Counted from the stretch's first letter, positions 1-5,313 are shown. The stretch is DNA of 5,387 nt from JBHIER01 sp046760705 [NCBI: bacterium] (GCA_046760705.1 JBHIER010000252.1:1-5387); one strand, 5' to 3'. Program-made: numbers and translations. The notes: a model not told the origin generated them from the sequence alone.

Positions 1-1
1 G

Positions 2-33
2 GCCCCGTTAGATATGGAGTTATCTCACGGGGC
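2..33. repeat. Imperfect inverted repeat (13-bp arms, 6-nt loop)
   Basis: The left arm GCCCCGTTAGATA (2-14) pairs with the right arm TATCTCACGGGGC (21-33) at 12 of 13 positions around the loop TGGAGT. It lies 50 nt past the stop codon of the HMG-CoA synthase gene. It could be a transcript-end stem or one copy of a dispersed palindromic repeat. No T-run follows it on the minus strand within the window, so it is not a classical intrinsic terminator. The window edge hides what lies beyond. Confidence 0.5.
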
Positions 34-49
34 GGGCATCGTAACCCTA

Positions 50-69
50 ACCCAAAAACGTTTTTGGGT
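50..69. repeat. Perfect 20-bp palindrome downstream of the HMG-CoA synthase gene
   Basis: ACCCAAAAACGTTTTTGGGT reads the same on both strands. It starts 14 nt after the synthase stop codon. As RNA it could fold only by opening the centre. The A5/U5 part would form the inner stem and GGG/CCC the outer stem, which is the reverse of a standard terminator, and no U-run follows. A protein-binding palindrome or a 3'-end stabilising stem are alternatives. Function is unknown. Confidence 0.45.
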
Positions 70-83
70 GCGGCTTTGCTGCG

Positions 84-1130
84 CTATGTGATCTTCTTGA
101 TCTTGCCTCTGAATTTGGCATAAGTGCCGTATTCTATGTATCGCTTATTGTTATCTAACATAGTTCTTGTTCTCGGGGTCAGATCTCTCACCTCCTCAAT
201 CCGTGGGGTAACCGTAAATATGAACGCATCGCTGCCTGCTCCGGAGCCGTAAGAGACCATCAGTATCTTCTCTCCGGGTTTGGCAATATCGAGGAGGGCC
301 GTCAGCCCCATGGGCGAAGATCCAGAATAGGTGTTGCCCAGCTTTGGAACCAGCCAACCGGGCTCGATCTGCTCTCGGGTAAACCCCAGTAGCTTGCCCA
401 CTCTCATGGGAAATTTGCCGTTGGGTTGATGAAATACCACATAAGCAAAGTCCTTAGGCTCCATTCTTGCTTTGGCCATAACCCCCTCGGCCGCAGCCAT
501 AACATGTCTAAAATATGCCGGTTCACCGGTAAACCGCCCGGCATGTCTGGGATAAAACTGGTATTCCCGGCGCCAAAAATCCGGGGTGTCGGTCATGTAG
601 GAATAGACTTCGTTGACCTCGGCCACAACCCGGGCGGTCCCAAAGATGAAGGCGGCTGCTCCGGCCGAGGCCGAATATTCTAAGGCATCACCTGGTGCCC
701 CTTGAGATGTATCCGCTCCCACAGCCAACCCATACTTGACTGAGCCCCCTTTCACTAAGGAGAGGCAAATATACATCCCCTCCGTTCCGGCCTTGCAGGC
801 GAATTCAAAGTCTGCGCAGTGGATCTCTGGCGTGGCCCCGAGGGCCTCAGCCAACACCGTCCCGCTGGGCTTGACCGCATAAGGATGCGACTCGGAGCCC
901 ACATAAACCGCTCCGATGTCCCTGGGATCTATCCCTGCCCGGCACAAGGCATGTTTGGAAGCCTCAACGGACATAGTGATCGTATCCTGGTCCGGAGCCG
1001 GCACCGACTTTTCCTCCAGCATGAGACCCCGCTTGTAGCTGGGTGCGTCTGCCCCCCACACTTTGGCGATCTCCTCAACTTTGATCCTGTGTCTCGGCAC
1101 GTAGGCCCCATAACCGACAATACCTACCAT
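84..1130 (-). CDS. Archaeal-type hydroxymethylglutaryl-CoA synthase family protein
   Basis: The 348-residue product is a thiolase-fold condensing enzyme of the archaeal HMG-CoA synthase family. Members condense acetyl-CoA with acetoacetyl-CoA to HMG-CoA, the first committed step of the mevalonate pathway. The N-terminus MVGIVGYGAYVPRHRI is the family hallmark. Candidate catalytic residues are Glu80 (GSESHPYAVKPSG), the acylated Cys112 (FACKAGTEG) and His234 (VVFHQPNGKFP). NTYSGSSPMG (266-275) and GSGAGSDAF (295-303) complete the active-site loops. Length fits the archaeal form, which is shorter than classical bacterial MvaS. The ATG at 1130 is chosen because AAAGGAGGTG ends 6 nt upstream; a GTG three codons earlier lies inside that ribosome binding site. 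The gene follows recJ by 36 nt, so it is probably co-transcribed. In archaea this enzyme works with a thiolase and a DUF35 protein; neither is in the window. Some bacterial homologues may act on other acyl-CoAs, so the family is sure but the substrate is not. Confidence 0.93.
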   Translation of the reverse strand: MVGIVGYGAYVPRHRIKVEEIAKVWGADAPSYKRGLMLEEKSVPAPDQDTITMSVEASKHALCRAGIDPRDIGAVYVGSESHPYAVKPSGTVLAEALGATPEIHCADFEFACKAGTEGMYICLSLVKGGSVKYGLAVGADTSQGAPGDALEYSASAGAAAFIFGTARVVAEVNEVYSYMTDTPDFWRREYQFYPRHAGRFTGEPAYFRHVMAAAEGVMAKARMEPKDFAYVVFHQPNGKFPMRVGKLLGFTREQIEPGWLVPKLGNTYSGSSPMGLTALLDIAKPGEKILMVSYGSGAGSDAFIFTVTPRIEEVRDLTPRTRTMLDNNKRYIEYGTYAKFRGKIKKIT

Positions 1131-1136
1131 AGTCAG

Positions 1137-1146
1137 CACCTCCTTT
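1137..1146 (-). promoter_or_regulatory. Strong ribosome binding site of the HMG-CoA synthase gene
   Basis: On the minus strand the sequence AAAGGAGGTG lies 6 nt before ATG 1130. It is almost fully complementary to the 16S rRNA 3' end. It overlaps the longer-frame GTG at 1137-1139, which rules that GTG out as the likely start. Confidence 0.85.
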
Positions 1147-1166
1147 CGTTAACAAGGGCCGAAATT

Positions 1167-2894
1167 TCACTTCAAATCTCTGATCCTCAGTTGAAACCTG
1201 GAGTTCCCCTCCCACTCATTCTTCTCCAAGACGTAGGCCATATCAAGGTTCGGCTCTCCGGGGGCGATGCGATAGAGCAGGTCCCCCATGCCAAATCCGA
1301 TGGCCTCGAATATCCTTCCCTTCTGGCGAACTCTAAACTTCAAGTGGTTGTTGCCCACAATACGGGGTGTTCCGACCACCTCCACGTCCCGGGAAACAAG
1401 CACTGGCTTCATATTTTGGGGTCCGAAGGGAGCAAAGAGATTGAGCAACCGATACAGTCTGTCGTCGATCTCAGACAGTGAGATCTCCCCATCGATTCTC
1501 AGGATGGGGACCAACTGATCTGGTGTCAGCATCTCTTTCGTCATTTCGTCGAAGCGCTGCCGAAAGCTCTCCAACTTGTCCCGCTCAATTTTCAACCCGG
1601 CCGCATACTTATGTCCGCCAAAACCGATCAGACAGTCCTTGCACCCCTTCAGGGCGGTGTAGAGATCGAACCCTTGAATAGACCTGGCCGACCCCTTTCC
1701 GATGGGACCATCGAAGGAGATCAAGATCGTCGGCCGATAGAACTTTTCGATGATCCTGGAGGCGACGATCCCGATCACCCCGGGATGCCAGTCAGGGGAG
1801 GCCAGGACAATGGTCCACCTATGGTGAAGATCGATCTCCCGATCGATCATGGCCAGAGCCTCCTCGAAGGTGCGATCATCAATATTCCGGCGCCTTCTGT
1901 TCTCCTCCTCTAACACTTGAGCCAAGCGGCTCGCCTCCGACTCGTCCTCAGTGGTGAGCAGATTCACCCCTCTGCGCGCATCCCCCATACGACCGCCGGC
2001 ATTCAGTCGAGGGGCCAGAATGAAGACCACCTGTCCGGTACCCAATTCCCTGCCGGTCAATTCAACCATATCCACCAAGGCCCGAATACCCAAATTGTCG
2101 CTGTTGGCCATCCTTTGAAGCCCATATTTGACCATGATGCGATTTTCACCGTAGAGGGGCACAATGTCCGCCGTGCTCCCCAATGCCACCAGGTCCAAAT
2201 AATCTGTCAGGCTCTCCCGGTCGCGGCCCAACCTGGACGAAACCCCCTGGACCAGTTTATATGTCACCCCTACGCCGGCCAACTCCTTAAAGGGATATTC
2301 ACAGTCGGTACGCTTCGGATCGAGGACCGCCACAGCCTCGGGCAGTTCCGGCCCCGGCTCGTGATGATCGGTCACAATCATATCGATTCCCAGTGCCCTG
2401 GCCAGGGCCACCTCTCCGGTGGCCTTGATCCCGCAGTCGACGGAAACGATAAGATCGACCCCTTGCTGCTCCGCCTCTCGGATTCCCATCTCCGAGATCC
2501 CGTACCCCTCACCCAGACGATCGGGGATATAAAAAGTGGTCTCAACCCCGCATCTCCTCAAGAAGAGCATCAGCATGGAGACCGCGGTGACGCCGTCAAC
2601 GTCGTAGTCGCCGTAGATCATAATCCTCTCGCCGCCCTCGATTGCCCGGCAGATCCGATCCACTGCTCGATCCATGTCCTTCATAGCAAAGGGATCGTAC
2701 AGGTCGTCCAAGGACGGGCGCAGGAACCTCTTCGACTCCTCAAAGGTTGACACGTCCCTGTTCAAGAGGATTCTGGCCACGATGAGGGGCACATTCAGGC
2801 TCGCCGCCAGCCCTCTGAGCTGGGCTTGATCGCAGCCCTCTGGAAAAAGCCAGCGGACCCCCTCCACTTTTCGTTCCCTACTGTTGTCAAACAT
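1167..2894 (-). CDS. recJ: Single-stranded-DNA-specific exonuclease RecJ
   Basis: RecJ is a 5'-3' exonuclease for single-stranded DNA. It acts in recombination (RecF route), mismatch repair and base-excision repair in the cytoplasm. At 575 residues it has normal length. The DHH core shows DYDVDG (96-101), the metal ligand Asp153 in SVDCGI, TDHHEP (175-180) and LVALGSTADIVPL (235-247). Next come PRLNAGGRMGDA (295-306) and the DHHA1 part with DWHPGVIGIVASR (368-380), GSARS (401-405) and GFGGHKYAAG (424-433). The C-terminal OB-type domain starts near FAPFGPQN (487-494). All catalytic motifs are intact. The start is uncertain. ATG 2894 has no visible ribosome binding site and sits 9 nt past the RNase P RNA helix P1. 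GTG at 2867 has AGGGA 7 nt upstream and gives 566 residues beginning (M)EGVRWLF, a natural RecJ N-terminus. The gene is read downstream of rnpB and upstream of the HMG-CoA synthase gene, probably on one transcript. Confidence 0.97.
   Translation of the reverse strand: MFDNSRERKVEGVRWLFPEGCDQAQLRGLAASLNVPLIVARILLNRDVSTFEESKRFLRPSLDDLYDPFAMKDMDRAVDRICRAIEGGERIMIYGDYDVDGVTAVSMLMLFLRRCGVETTFYIPDRLGEGYGISEMGIREAEQQGVDLIVSVDCGIKATGEVALARALGIDMIVTDHHEPGPELPEAVAVLDPKRTDCEYPFKELAGVGVTYKLVQGVSSRLGRDRESLTDYLDLVALGSTADIVPLYGENRIMVKYGLQRMANSDNLGIRALVDMVELTGRELGTGQVVFILAPRLNAGGRMGDARRGVNLLTTEDESEASRLAQVLEEENRRRRNIDDRTFEEALAMIDREIDLHHRWTIVLASPDWHPGVIGIVASRIIEKFYRPTILISFDGPIGKGSARSIQGFDLYTALKGCKDCLIGFGGHKYAAGLKIERDKLESFRQRFDEMTKEMLTPDQLVPILRIDGEISLSEIDDRLYRLLNLFAPFGPQNMKPVLVSRDVEVVGTPRIVGNNHLKFRVRQKGRIFEAIGFGMGDLLYRIAPGEPNLDMAYVLEKNEWEGNSRFQLRIRDLK
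2875..2879 (-). promoter_or_regulatory. Candidate ribosome binding site for the shorter recJ start
   Basis: AGGGA on the minus strand is 7 nt upstream of GTG 2867 (codon 10 of the longest recJ frame). It is a modest match, but the upstream ATG 2894 is preceded only by CTCATTTGACCG, which has no purine-rich site. It therefore favours the GTG start. Confidence 0.45.
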
Positions 2895-2903
2895 CGGTCA
2901 AAT

Positions 2904-3326
2904 GAGGCCAAAGCAGACCGTAAGCCGAGTTCTGTATGCGATGATCATCTATCTGGTTCTGATGTTGCCATCAGAATCGTGCGACCGACCCGAGAGTTAT
3001 GGCCAAGCGGGCCACTTGGCTCTCCCCCGAACCCATATCCGGGGGGAATCCTCTCCTATTTGGTCTTGCACCGGGTGGGGTTTGCCCAGCTCCCGATGTC
3101 GCCATCAGGACTGGTGAGCTCTTACCTCGCCTTTTCACCCTTACCCCGTGAGATGGGCACCGCCGTCTCACCGGGCGGTATCTTTTCTGTGGCACTTTCC
3201 TTATCCCGAAGAATCGGGACACTCCGCGTTACGGAGCACCCTGCCCTATGGTGCTCGGACTTTCCTCCCTTCCGCCCCGATAGCTATCGAGACCGGAAGA
3301 GCGATCATCTGTTCTGCTTTGGCCTC
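2904..3326 (-). ncRNA. rnpB: RNase P RNA, bacterial type A
   Basis: This is the catalytic RNA of ribonuclease P, which removes 5' leaders from pre-tRNAs. The 5' conserved core GGAGGAAAGTCCG (plus positions 3256-3268) leads into CATAGGGCAGGGTGC, a very typical P4-region sequence. The middle has AAACCCCACCCGGTGCAAG followed by ACCAAATAGG, as in Escherichia coli RNase P RNA. The 3' conserved ACAGAACTCGGCTTA lies at 2921-2935. Helix P1 is a perfect 14-bp pairing of GAGGCCAAAGCAGA (3313-3326) with TCTGCTTTGGCCTC (2904-2917). P2 can pair GATGATC with GATCATC, as type A folding requires. The ends are set by P1; true termini may differ by a few nt. The 5' 22 nt also encode the end of the zinc-ribbon protein. 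No intrinsic terminator follows P1, so the 3' end probably comes from processing of a transcript that runs on into recJ. Confidence 0.97.
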
Positions 3327-4072
3327 TCCCTCCTGTTCTTTTCGTTCTGGCGGCTGTTCAAAAGGCCCTCCTCATCCCACACCAGGATGGAACCGCAGTT
3401 CTCACAAAAGATAAATCTCTCGTTGCGCCGAATCTCGTTGATGCGCTGCGGAGGGAGTCTCTCAAAACAGCCGCCGCAGGCCTCTTTAAGGACAGCAACA
3501 ACTGCCAGGCCTTTGTTCTTCTTTCTCACCCGTTCATAGGTCCGAATGAGCTTATCTTCGATGTTTACGACCAACCTTTCCCGCTCACCCTGTCGGCGGG
3601 CCAGTCCGTCCTCAACAGAGGCCAGTTCTGCCTTCAACTTCCCAATCTCTTGGGAAGTCTCTCCTTTCCTTCGATCGAACTCAGCTTCGAAGTTCTTGAT
3701 CCTATCGGCCACGTCGTCTAAAGCGGTCATACGCTCTAAGATTCGGCCCTCAAACTCTTCGATCTTGCTCTTTTGGGCCTCAATCTCATGGAGCAACGCC
3801 TGATACTCCTTGTTCGTCTTCACCTCAAACAACCGTTTCTGATGTCTGTCCAATTCAAAATTTACATTTTGGAGCTCCCGCTCAAAATGGCGCTGCTCTT
3901 TCTCCAACTCGTTCTTCTCTTCCCGTTCGGCCACCAACCTCTGTTGGGCAATCTGCAACTCCTTTTCGAGAACGACCATTCGATTGGGATACTCCTCCTT
4001 CAATCTCCCCAACGAATCGATGGTGCTATCGATTCGTTGCAATTGGACCAGCATGTGTAGATCGCGATCCAT
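3305..4072 (-). CDS. C4 zinc-ribbon coiled-coil protein (DUF164/CT398-like)
   Basis: The 255-residue product belongs to the widespread zinc-ribbon family with a long N-terminal helical hairpin. Residues 1-180 are almost entirely charged coiled coil, with the typical turn VKTNKEYQALLHEIE at 84-98. The C-terminal zinc ribbon has two cysteine pairs, CGGC (199-202) and CENC (223-226), followed by GSILVWDE. The family's biochemical role is poorly defined; nucleic-acid binding or scaffolding has been suggested. ATG 4072 is chosen because GGAG lies 9 nt upstream and (M)DRDLHMLVQLQRID matches the usual family N-terminus. A GTG at 4114 would add 14 residues encoded partly by a palindrome and looks false. 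The stop codon lies inside the RNase P RNA gene, so the last residues RPKQNR are read from helix P1 and the bases just after it. Pairing of this family with rnpB is, as I recall, common in deltaproteobacteria. Confidence 0.9.
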   Translation of the reverse strand: MDRDLHMLVQLQRIDSTIDSLGRLKEEYPNRMVVLEKELQIAQQRLVAEREEKNELEKEQRHFERELQNVNFELDRHQKRLFEVKTNKEYQALLHEIEAQKSKIEEFEGRILERMTALDDVADRIKNFEAEFDRRKGETSQEIGKLKAELASVEDGLARRQGERERLVVNIEDKLIRTYERVRKKNKGLAVVAVLKEACGGCFERLPPQRINEIRRNERFIFCENCGSILVWDEEGLLNSRQNEKNRRERPKQNR

Positions 4073-4214
4073 CTCCAATAACTCCGTTCTTCTCCCTACA
4101 AACAAAAGGTGCACCTTTTTTGAAGGTGCACCTTTTGCAGATATGCATGTAATTCAGCCCGTACAATCGTATGCTATTCCCGTCTCTTGCCATCTTTGAC
4201 CGGAAGGTGGTCAT
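4026..4214 (-). CDS. Possible 62-residue small protein overlapping the zinc-ribbon start
   Basis: The frame starts MTTFRSKMARDGNSI at an ATG with AAAGGAG 4 nt upstream (plus 4219-4225). This is strong pairing, though the spacing is short. It crosses the paired GTGCAC palindrome, which it reads as CKRCTFKKGAPFVC, and overlaps the first 47 nt of the zinc-ribbon gene in another frame. I do not recognise the protein, and the C-terminal part looks like an out-of-frame shadow of the next gene. It may be a translated leader, the remains of an older gene broken by the palindrome, or not translated. The only positive evidence is the ribosome binding site. Confidence 0.22.
   Translation of the reverse strand: MTTFRSKMARDGNSIRLYGLNYMHICKRCTFKKGAPFVCREKNGVIGDGSRSTHAGPIATNR
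4104..4136. repeat. Paired palindromes: two copies of AAGGTGCACCTT forming a 14-bp inverted repeat
   Basis: Two copies of the 12-bp palindrome AAGGTGCACCTT lie at 4106-4117 and 4123-4134, 17 bp apart centre to centre. With flanks, AAAAGGTGCACCTT (4104-4117) and AAGGTGCACCTTTT (4123-4136) are exact reverse complements around a 5-nt loop. The element can be a stable RNA hairpin on either strand or a double operator. It ends 31 nt before the zinc-ribbon ATG. On the plus strand it ends in TTTTG, too short a run for a convincing terminator. Confidence 0.7.
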
Positions 4215-4310
4215 CGAACTCCTTTGAAATCGGGGTCAAGCGGTACAGTGAAGATTTTTCCTTCATCCACGGCCCCTCCCCTTGAGCTCAGCCCACGGGA
4301 CACCTTCAAA

Positions 4311-4387
4311 TGGTGGGCGATACTGGATTCGAACCAGTGACCTCTGCGATGTGAGCGCAGCGCTCTGACCAACTGAGCCAATCGCCC
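4311..4387 (-). tRNA. tRNA-Val, anticodon CAC
   Basis: The minus strand folds into a standard 77-nt tRNA including an encoded 3' CCA. The acceptor stem is GGGCGAT with ATCGCCC and discriminator A. The D arm is GCTC/GAGC. The anticodon stem CTGCG/CGCAG holds the loop CTCACAT with anticodon CAC (plus 4351-4353), which reads valine GUG codons. The T arm is ACTGG-TTCGAAT-CCAGT. The gene has its own promoter about 90 nt upstream, so the primary transcript carries a leader of roughly 75 nt to be cut by RNase P. I see no terminator before the zinc-ribbon gene. Confidence 0.97.
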
Positions 4388-4469
4388 GCAATTTGTTCAA
4401 AAGCAACACTTTGATCAATACGGCCACCCATCCTCATCAGCCCGCAGAATCCCACTCCTTGGATGGGAA

Positions 4470-4498
4470 AATATAATCCCCCAGCGGAAACTTGTCAA
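4470..4498 (-). promoter_or_regulatory. Sigma70 promoter of tRNA-Val
   Basis: On the minus strand a perfect -35 TTGACA (plus 4493-4498) is followed by a 17-bp spacer and the -10 TATATT (plus 4470-4475), one mismatch from consensus. Transcription should start near 4462, about 75 nt before the tRNA. With no terminator visible downstream, it may also drive the zinc-ribbon gene, rnpB, recJ and the synthase gene. Confidence 0.85.
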
Positions 4499-4691
4499 GA
4501 ATAATTTTCTAAGCCTCTGGAGACAGCCACTATGACCCCCTCAGTAATCTCAGCAAAGGTTAAACGGGAGGCCTTTCGTGCCCTCGGACTTACCTCTCAT
4601 TGCCTCATTTGACCGCTCACCCTTTTTCCGGCAACTTTCTTCCGCCCCATCACGTCTTATGCCCAAGAGGACTCTGATAGGGGATATATTG

Positions 4692-4702
4692 AAAGGAGGT
4701 GA
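4692..4702 (+). promoter_or_regulatory. Strong ribosome binding site of the HEAT-repeat gene
   Basis: AAAGGAGGTGA is a near-complete anti-16S match. GTG 4706 lies 6 nt after GGAGG, and a second GTG at 4709 lies 9 nt after it. Either could be used; they differ by one residue. The ATG at 4727 is too far from the site. Confidence 0.8.
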
Positions 4703-4705
4703 GCA

Positions 4706-5101
4706 GTGGTGTCACATATTGCTCAAATGACTCGGGCATCGGTCGTCCTGATGGCGGTGGTCTGTCTGCTTCTCGGAATTTCCGCCCTCTCCCGCGCCGA
4801 TGCCAAAAACTCCGATCTGATCAACATGCTCAGCAGCGAAAACAGGGGGTGGCGATACAGTGCTGCGCAACTGTTGGGAGAGCGGAGGGTGGCGGAGGCG
4901 GTTGAGCCGCTGATCGATCGGTTGAAAGTGGAGAAGGACTACTCCGTTCGCATTGTGGTCGCCCAGGCCCTTTACAAAATCGGAGATCCTCGGGCCATCG
5001 CCGCTCTGAAGAAGGTGGCGAGAACCGATAGGAACAGAACCGTCAGACACATGGCGGCGGCTATCGCTGCCGAGATGGAGAAGATAGCCTACACTCCGTG
5101 A
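4706..5101 (+). CDS. Small exported HEAT-repeat protein
   Basis: The 131-residue product starts at GTG under a very strong ribosome binding site. Residues 9-33 form a Sec-type signal: Arg10, hydrophobic core VVLMAVVCLLLGISAL, then an ADA cleavage motif at 31-33. The mature part of about 98 residues is a run of short HEAT/PBS-lyase-like helical repeats. WRYSAAQLLGERRVAEAVEPLIDRL fills 49-73, VRIVVAQALYKIGDPRAIAALKKV fills 81-104, and a third partial unit begins VRHMAAAIAAEME at 113. Such repeats bind other proteins, so a periplasmic adaptor role is likely, but no partner is evident. No lipobox is seen: Cys20 is inside the hydrophobic core. The gene stands alone between the divergent tRNA promoter and a terminator. 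The specific function is unknown. Confidence 0.88.
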   Translation: MVSHIAQMTRASVVLMAVVCLLLGISALSRADAKNSDLINMLSSENRGWRYSAAQLLGERRVAEAVEPLIDRLKVEKDYSVRIVVAQALYKIGDPRAIAALKKVARTDRNRTVRHMAAAIAAEMEKIAYTP

Positions 5102-5161
5102 GGTCGCACCTTTGACCCACACGGGCTGAACCACACCGCGAGCTTCCCCCACTGCTGACAG

Positions 5162-5206
5162 AAACGCCTTTCCCCGCCAATTTAAATGGGGGGAAAGGCG
5201 TTTTTT
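5162..5206 (+). terminator. Intrinsic terminator after the HEAT-repeat gene
   Basis: AAACGCCTTTCCCC (5162-5175) pairs perfectly over 14 bp with GGGGAAAGGCGTTT (5190-5203), with a 14-nt AT-rich loop. The stem runs into six T residues (5201-5206). It lies 60 nt after the HEAT gene stop and isolates phaR from upstream transcription. The opposite strand lacks a long T-run, so it acts mainly on the plus strand. Confidence 0.93.
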
Positions 5207-5229
5207 CTCAAGATACTGTTTTAATTAAG

Positions 5230-5258
5230 AGTCTTGACTTTAAAAAAGTCTTGACTTT
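5230..5258. repeat. Tandem 12-bp repeat AGTCTTGACTTT in the phaR promoter
   Basis: AGTCTTGACTTT occurs at 5230-5241 and again at 5247-5258, a period of 17 bp. Each copy holds a TTGACT -35 hexamer and a small inverted repeat AGTC-TT-GACT. The second copy supplies the -35 of the promoter. The first could be a second operator half, or a relic of a local duplication. Confidence 0.7.
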
Positions 5259-5279
5259 CATTGTGCAATGCACTATATT
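5251..5279 (+). promoter_or_regulatory. Sigma70 promoter of phaR
   Basis: The -35 is TTGACT (5251-5256) and the -10 is TATATT (5274-5279), with a spacer of exactly 17 bp. Each hexamer matches consensus at 5 of 6 positions. Transcription should start near 5286, about 28 nt before the phaR ATG. Confidence 0.85.
5263..5273. promoter_or_regulatory. Candidate PhaR operator inside the phaR promoter
   Basis: GTGCAATGCAC is an inverted repeat (GTGC/GCAC around AAT) lying between the -35 and -10. It contains TGC-N3-GCA, the form reported for PhaR targets in some proteobacteria (CTGC-N3/4-GCAG type). PhaR is known to repress its own gene in several PHA producers, so a site that would block RNA polymerase here fits. 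Binding by this PhaR is inference. Confidence 0.45.
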
Positions 5280-5313
5280 GTGGTGTGCTTTACTCAGCAA
5301 AGGAGGTGATAAG

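Larger units (their letters stand above)
4388..4705. other. Divergent intergenic region between tRNA-Val and the HEAT-repeat gene
   Basis: This 318-bp gap holds the tRNA promoter (4470-4498) and the transcribed tRNA leader (4388 to about 4462). On the plus side it holds the HEAT gene's ribosome binding site near 4692. Between 4500 and 4690 I see no RNA gene or repeat. A 26-codon frame at 4532-4612 has only a weak start context. No convincing plus-strand promoter could be picked by eye. Confidence 0.6.

Noticed and set aside
43-53. Telomere-like AACCCTAACCC
   Set aside because: There are only two partial units in a clearly bacterial context, so this is chance.
819-1481. Long plus-strand open frame of 220 codons across the synthase/recJ junction
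   Set aside because: It is antisense to two well-supported genes, has no ribosome binding site and reads as low-similarity, Pro/His/Leu-rich sequence typical of a shadow frame.
1917-2750. 277-codon plus-strand open frame inside recJ
   Set aside because: It is fully antisense to the conserved catalytic core of RecJ. Its composition (rich in His, Gln, Pro) is that of a reverse-strand shadow.
2826-3539. 237-codon plus-strand open frame across rnpB
   Set aside because: It crosses the RNase P RNA gene and the ends of recJ and the zinc-ribbon gene in antisense. The RNA assignment explains the sequence.
4225-4250. TTGACC on the minus strand as a promoter for the zinc-ribbon gene
   Set aside because: With a 17-bp spacer the -10 position reads TCGATG, which is not a usable hexamer.
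4532-4612. 26-codon ORF (MTPSVISAKVKREAFRALGL...) upstream of the HEAT gene
   Set aside because: It has only a weak GGAG 9 nt upstream, is very short and resembles no known peptide, so it cannot be supported as a gene.
4609-4614. TTGACC as a -35 box for the HEAT-repeat gene
   Set aside because: The sequence 16-18 bp downstream (around CAACTT) is not a credible -10 hexamer.
4685-4690. TATATT as a -10 box for the HEAT-repeat gene
   Set aside because: The resulting start site would fall inside the ribosome binding site at 4692-4702, and no -35 element lies at the right distance.
4712-5152. 146-codon minus-strand open frame opposite the HEAT-repeat gene
   Set aside because: The plus-strand frame has a strong ribosome binding site, signal peptide, HEAT repeats and a terminator; the minus frame has none of these.
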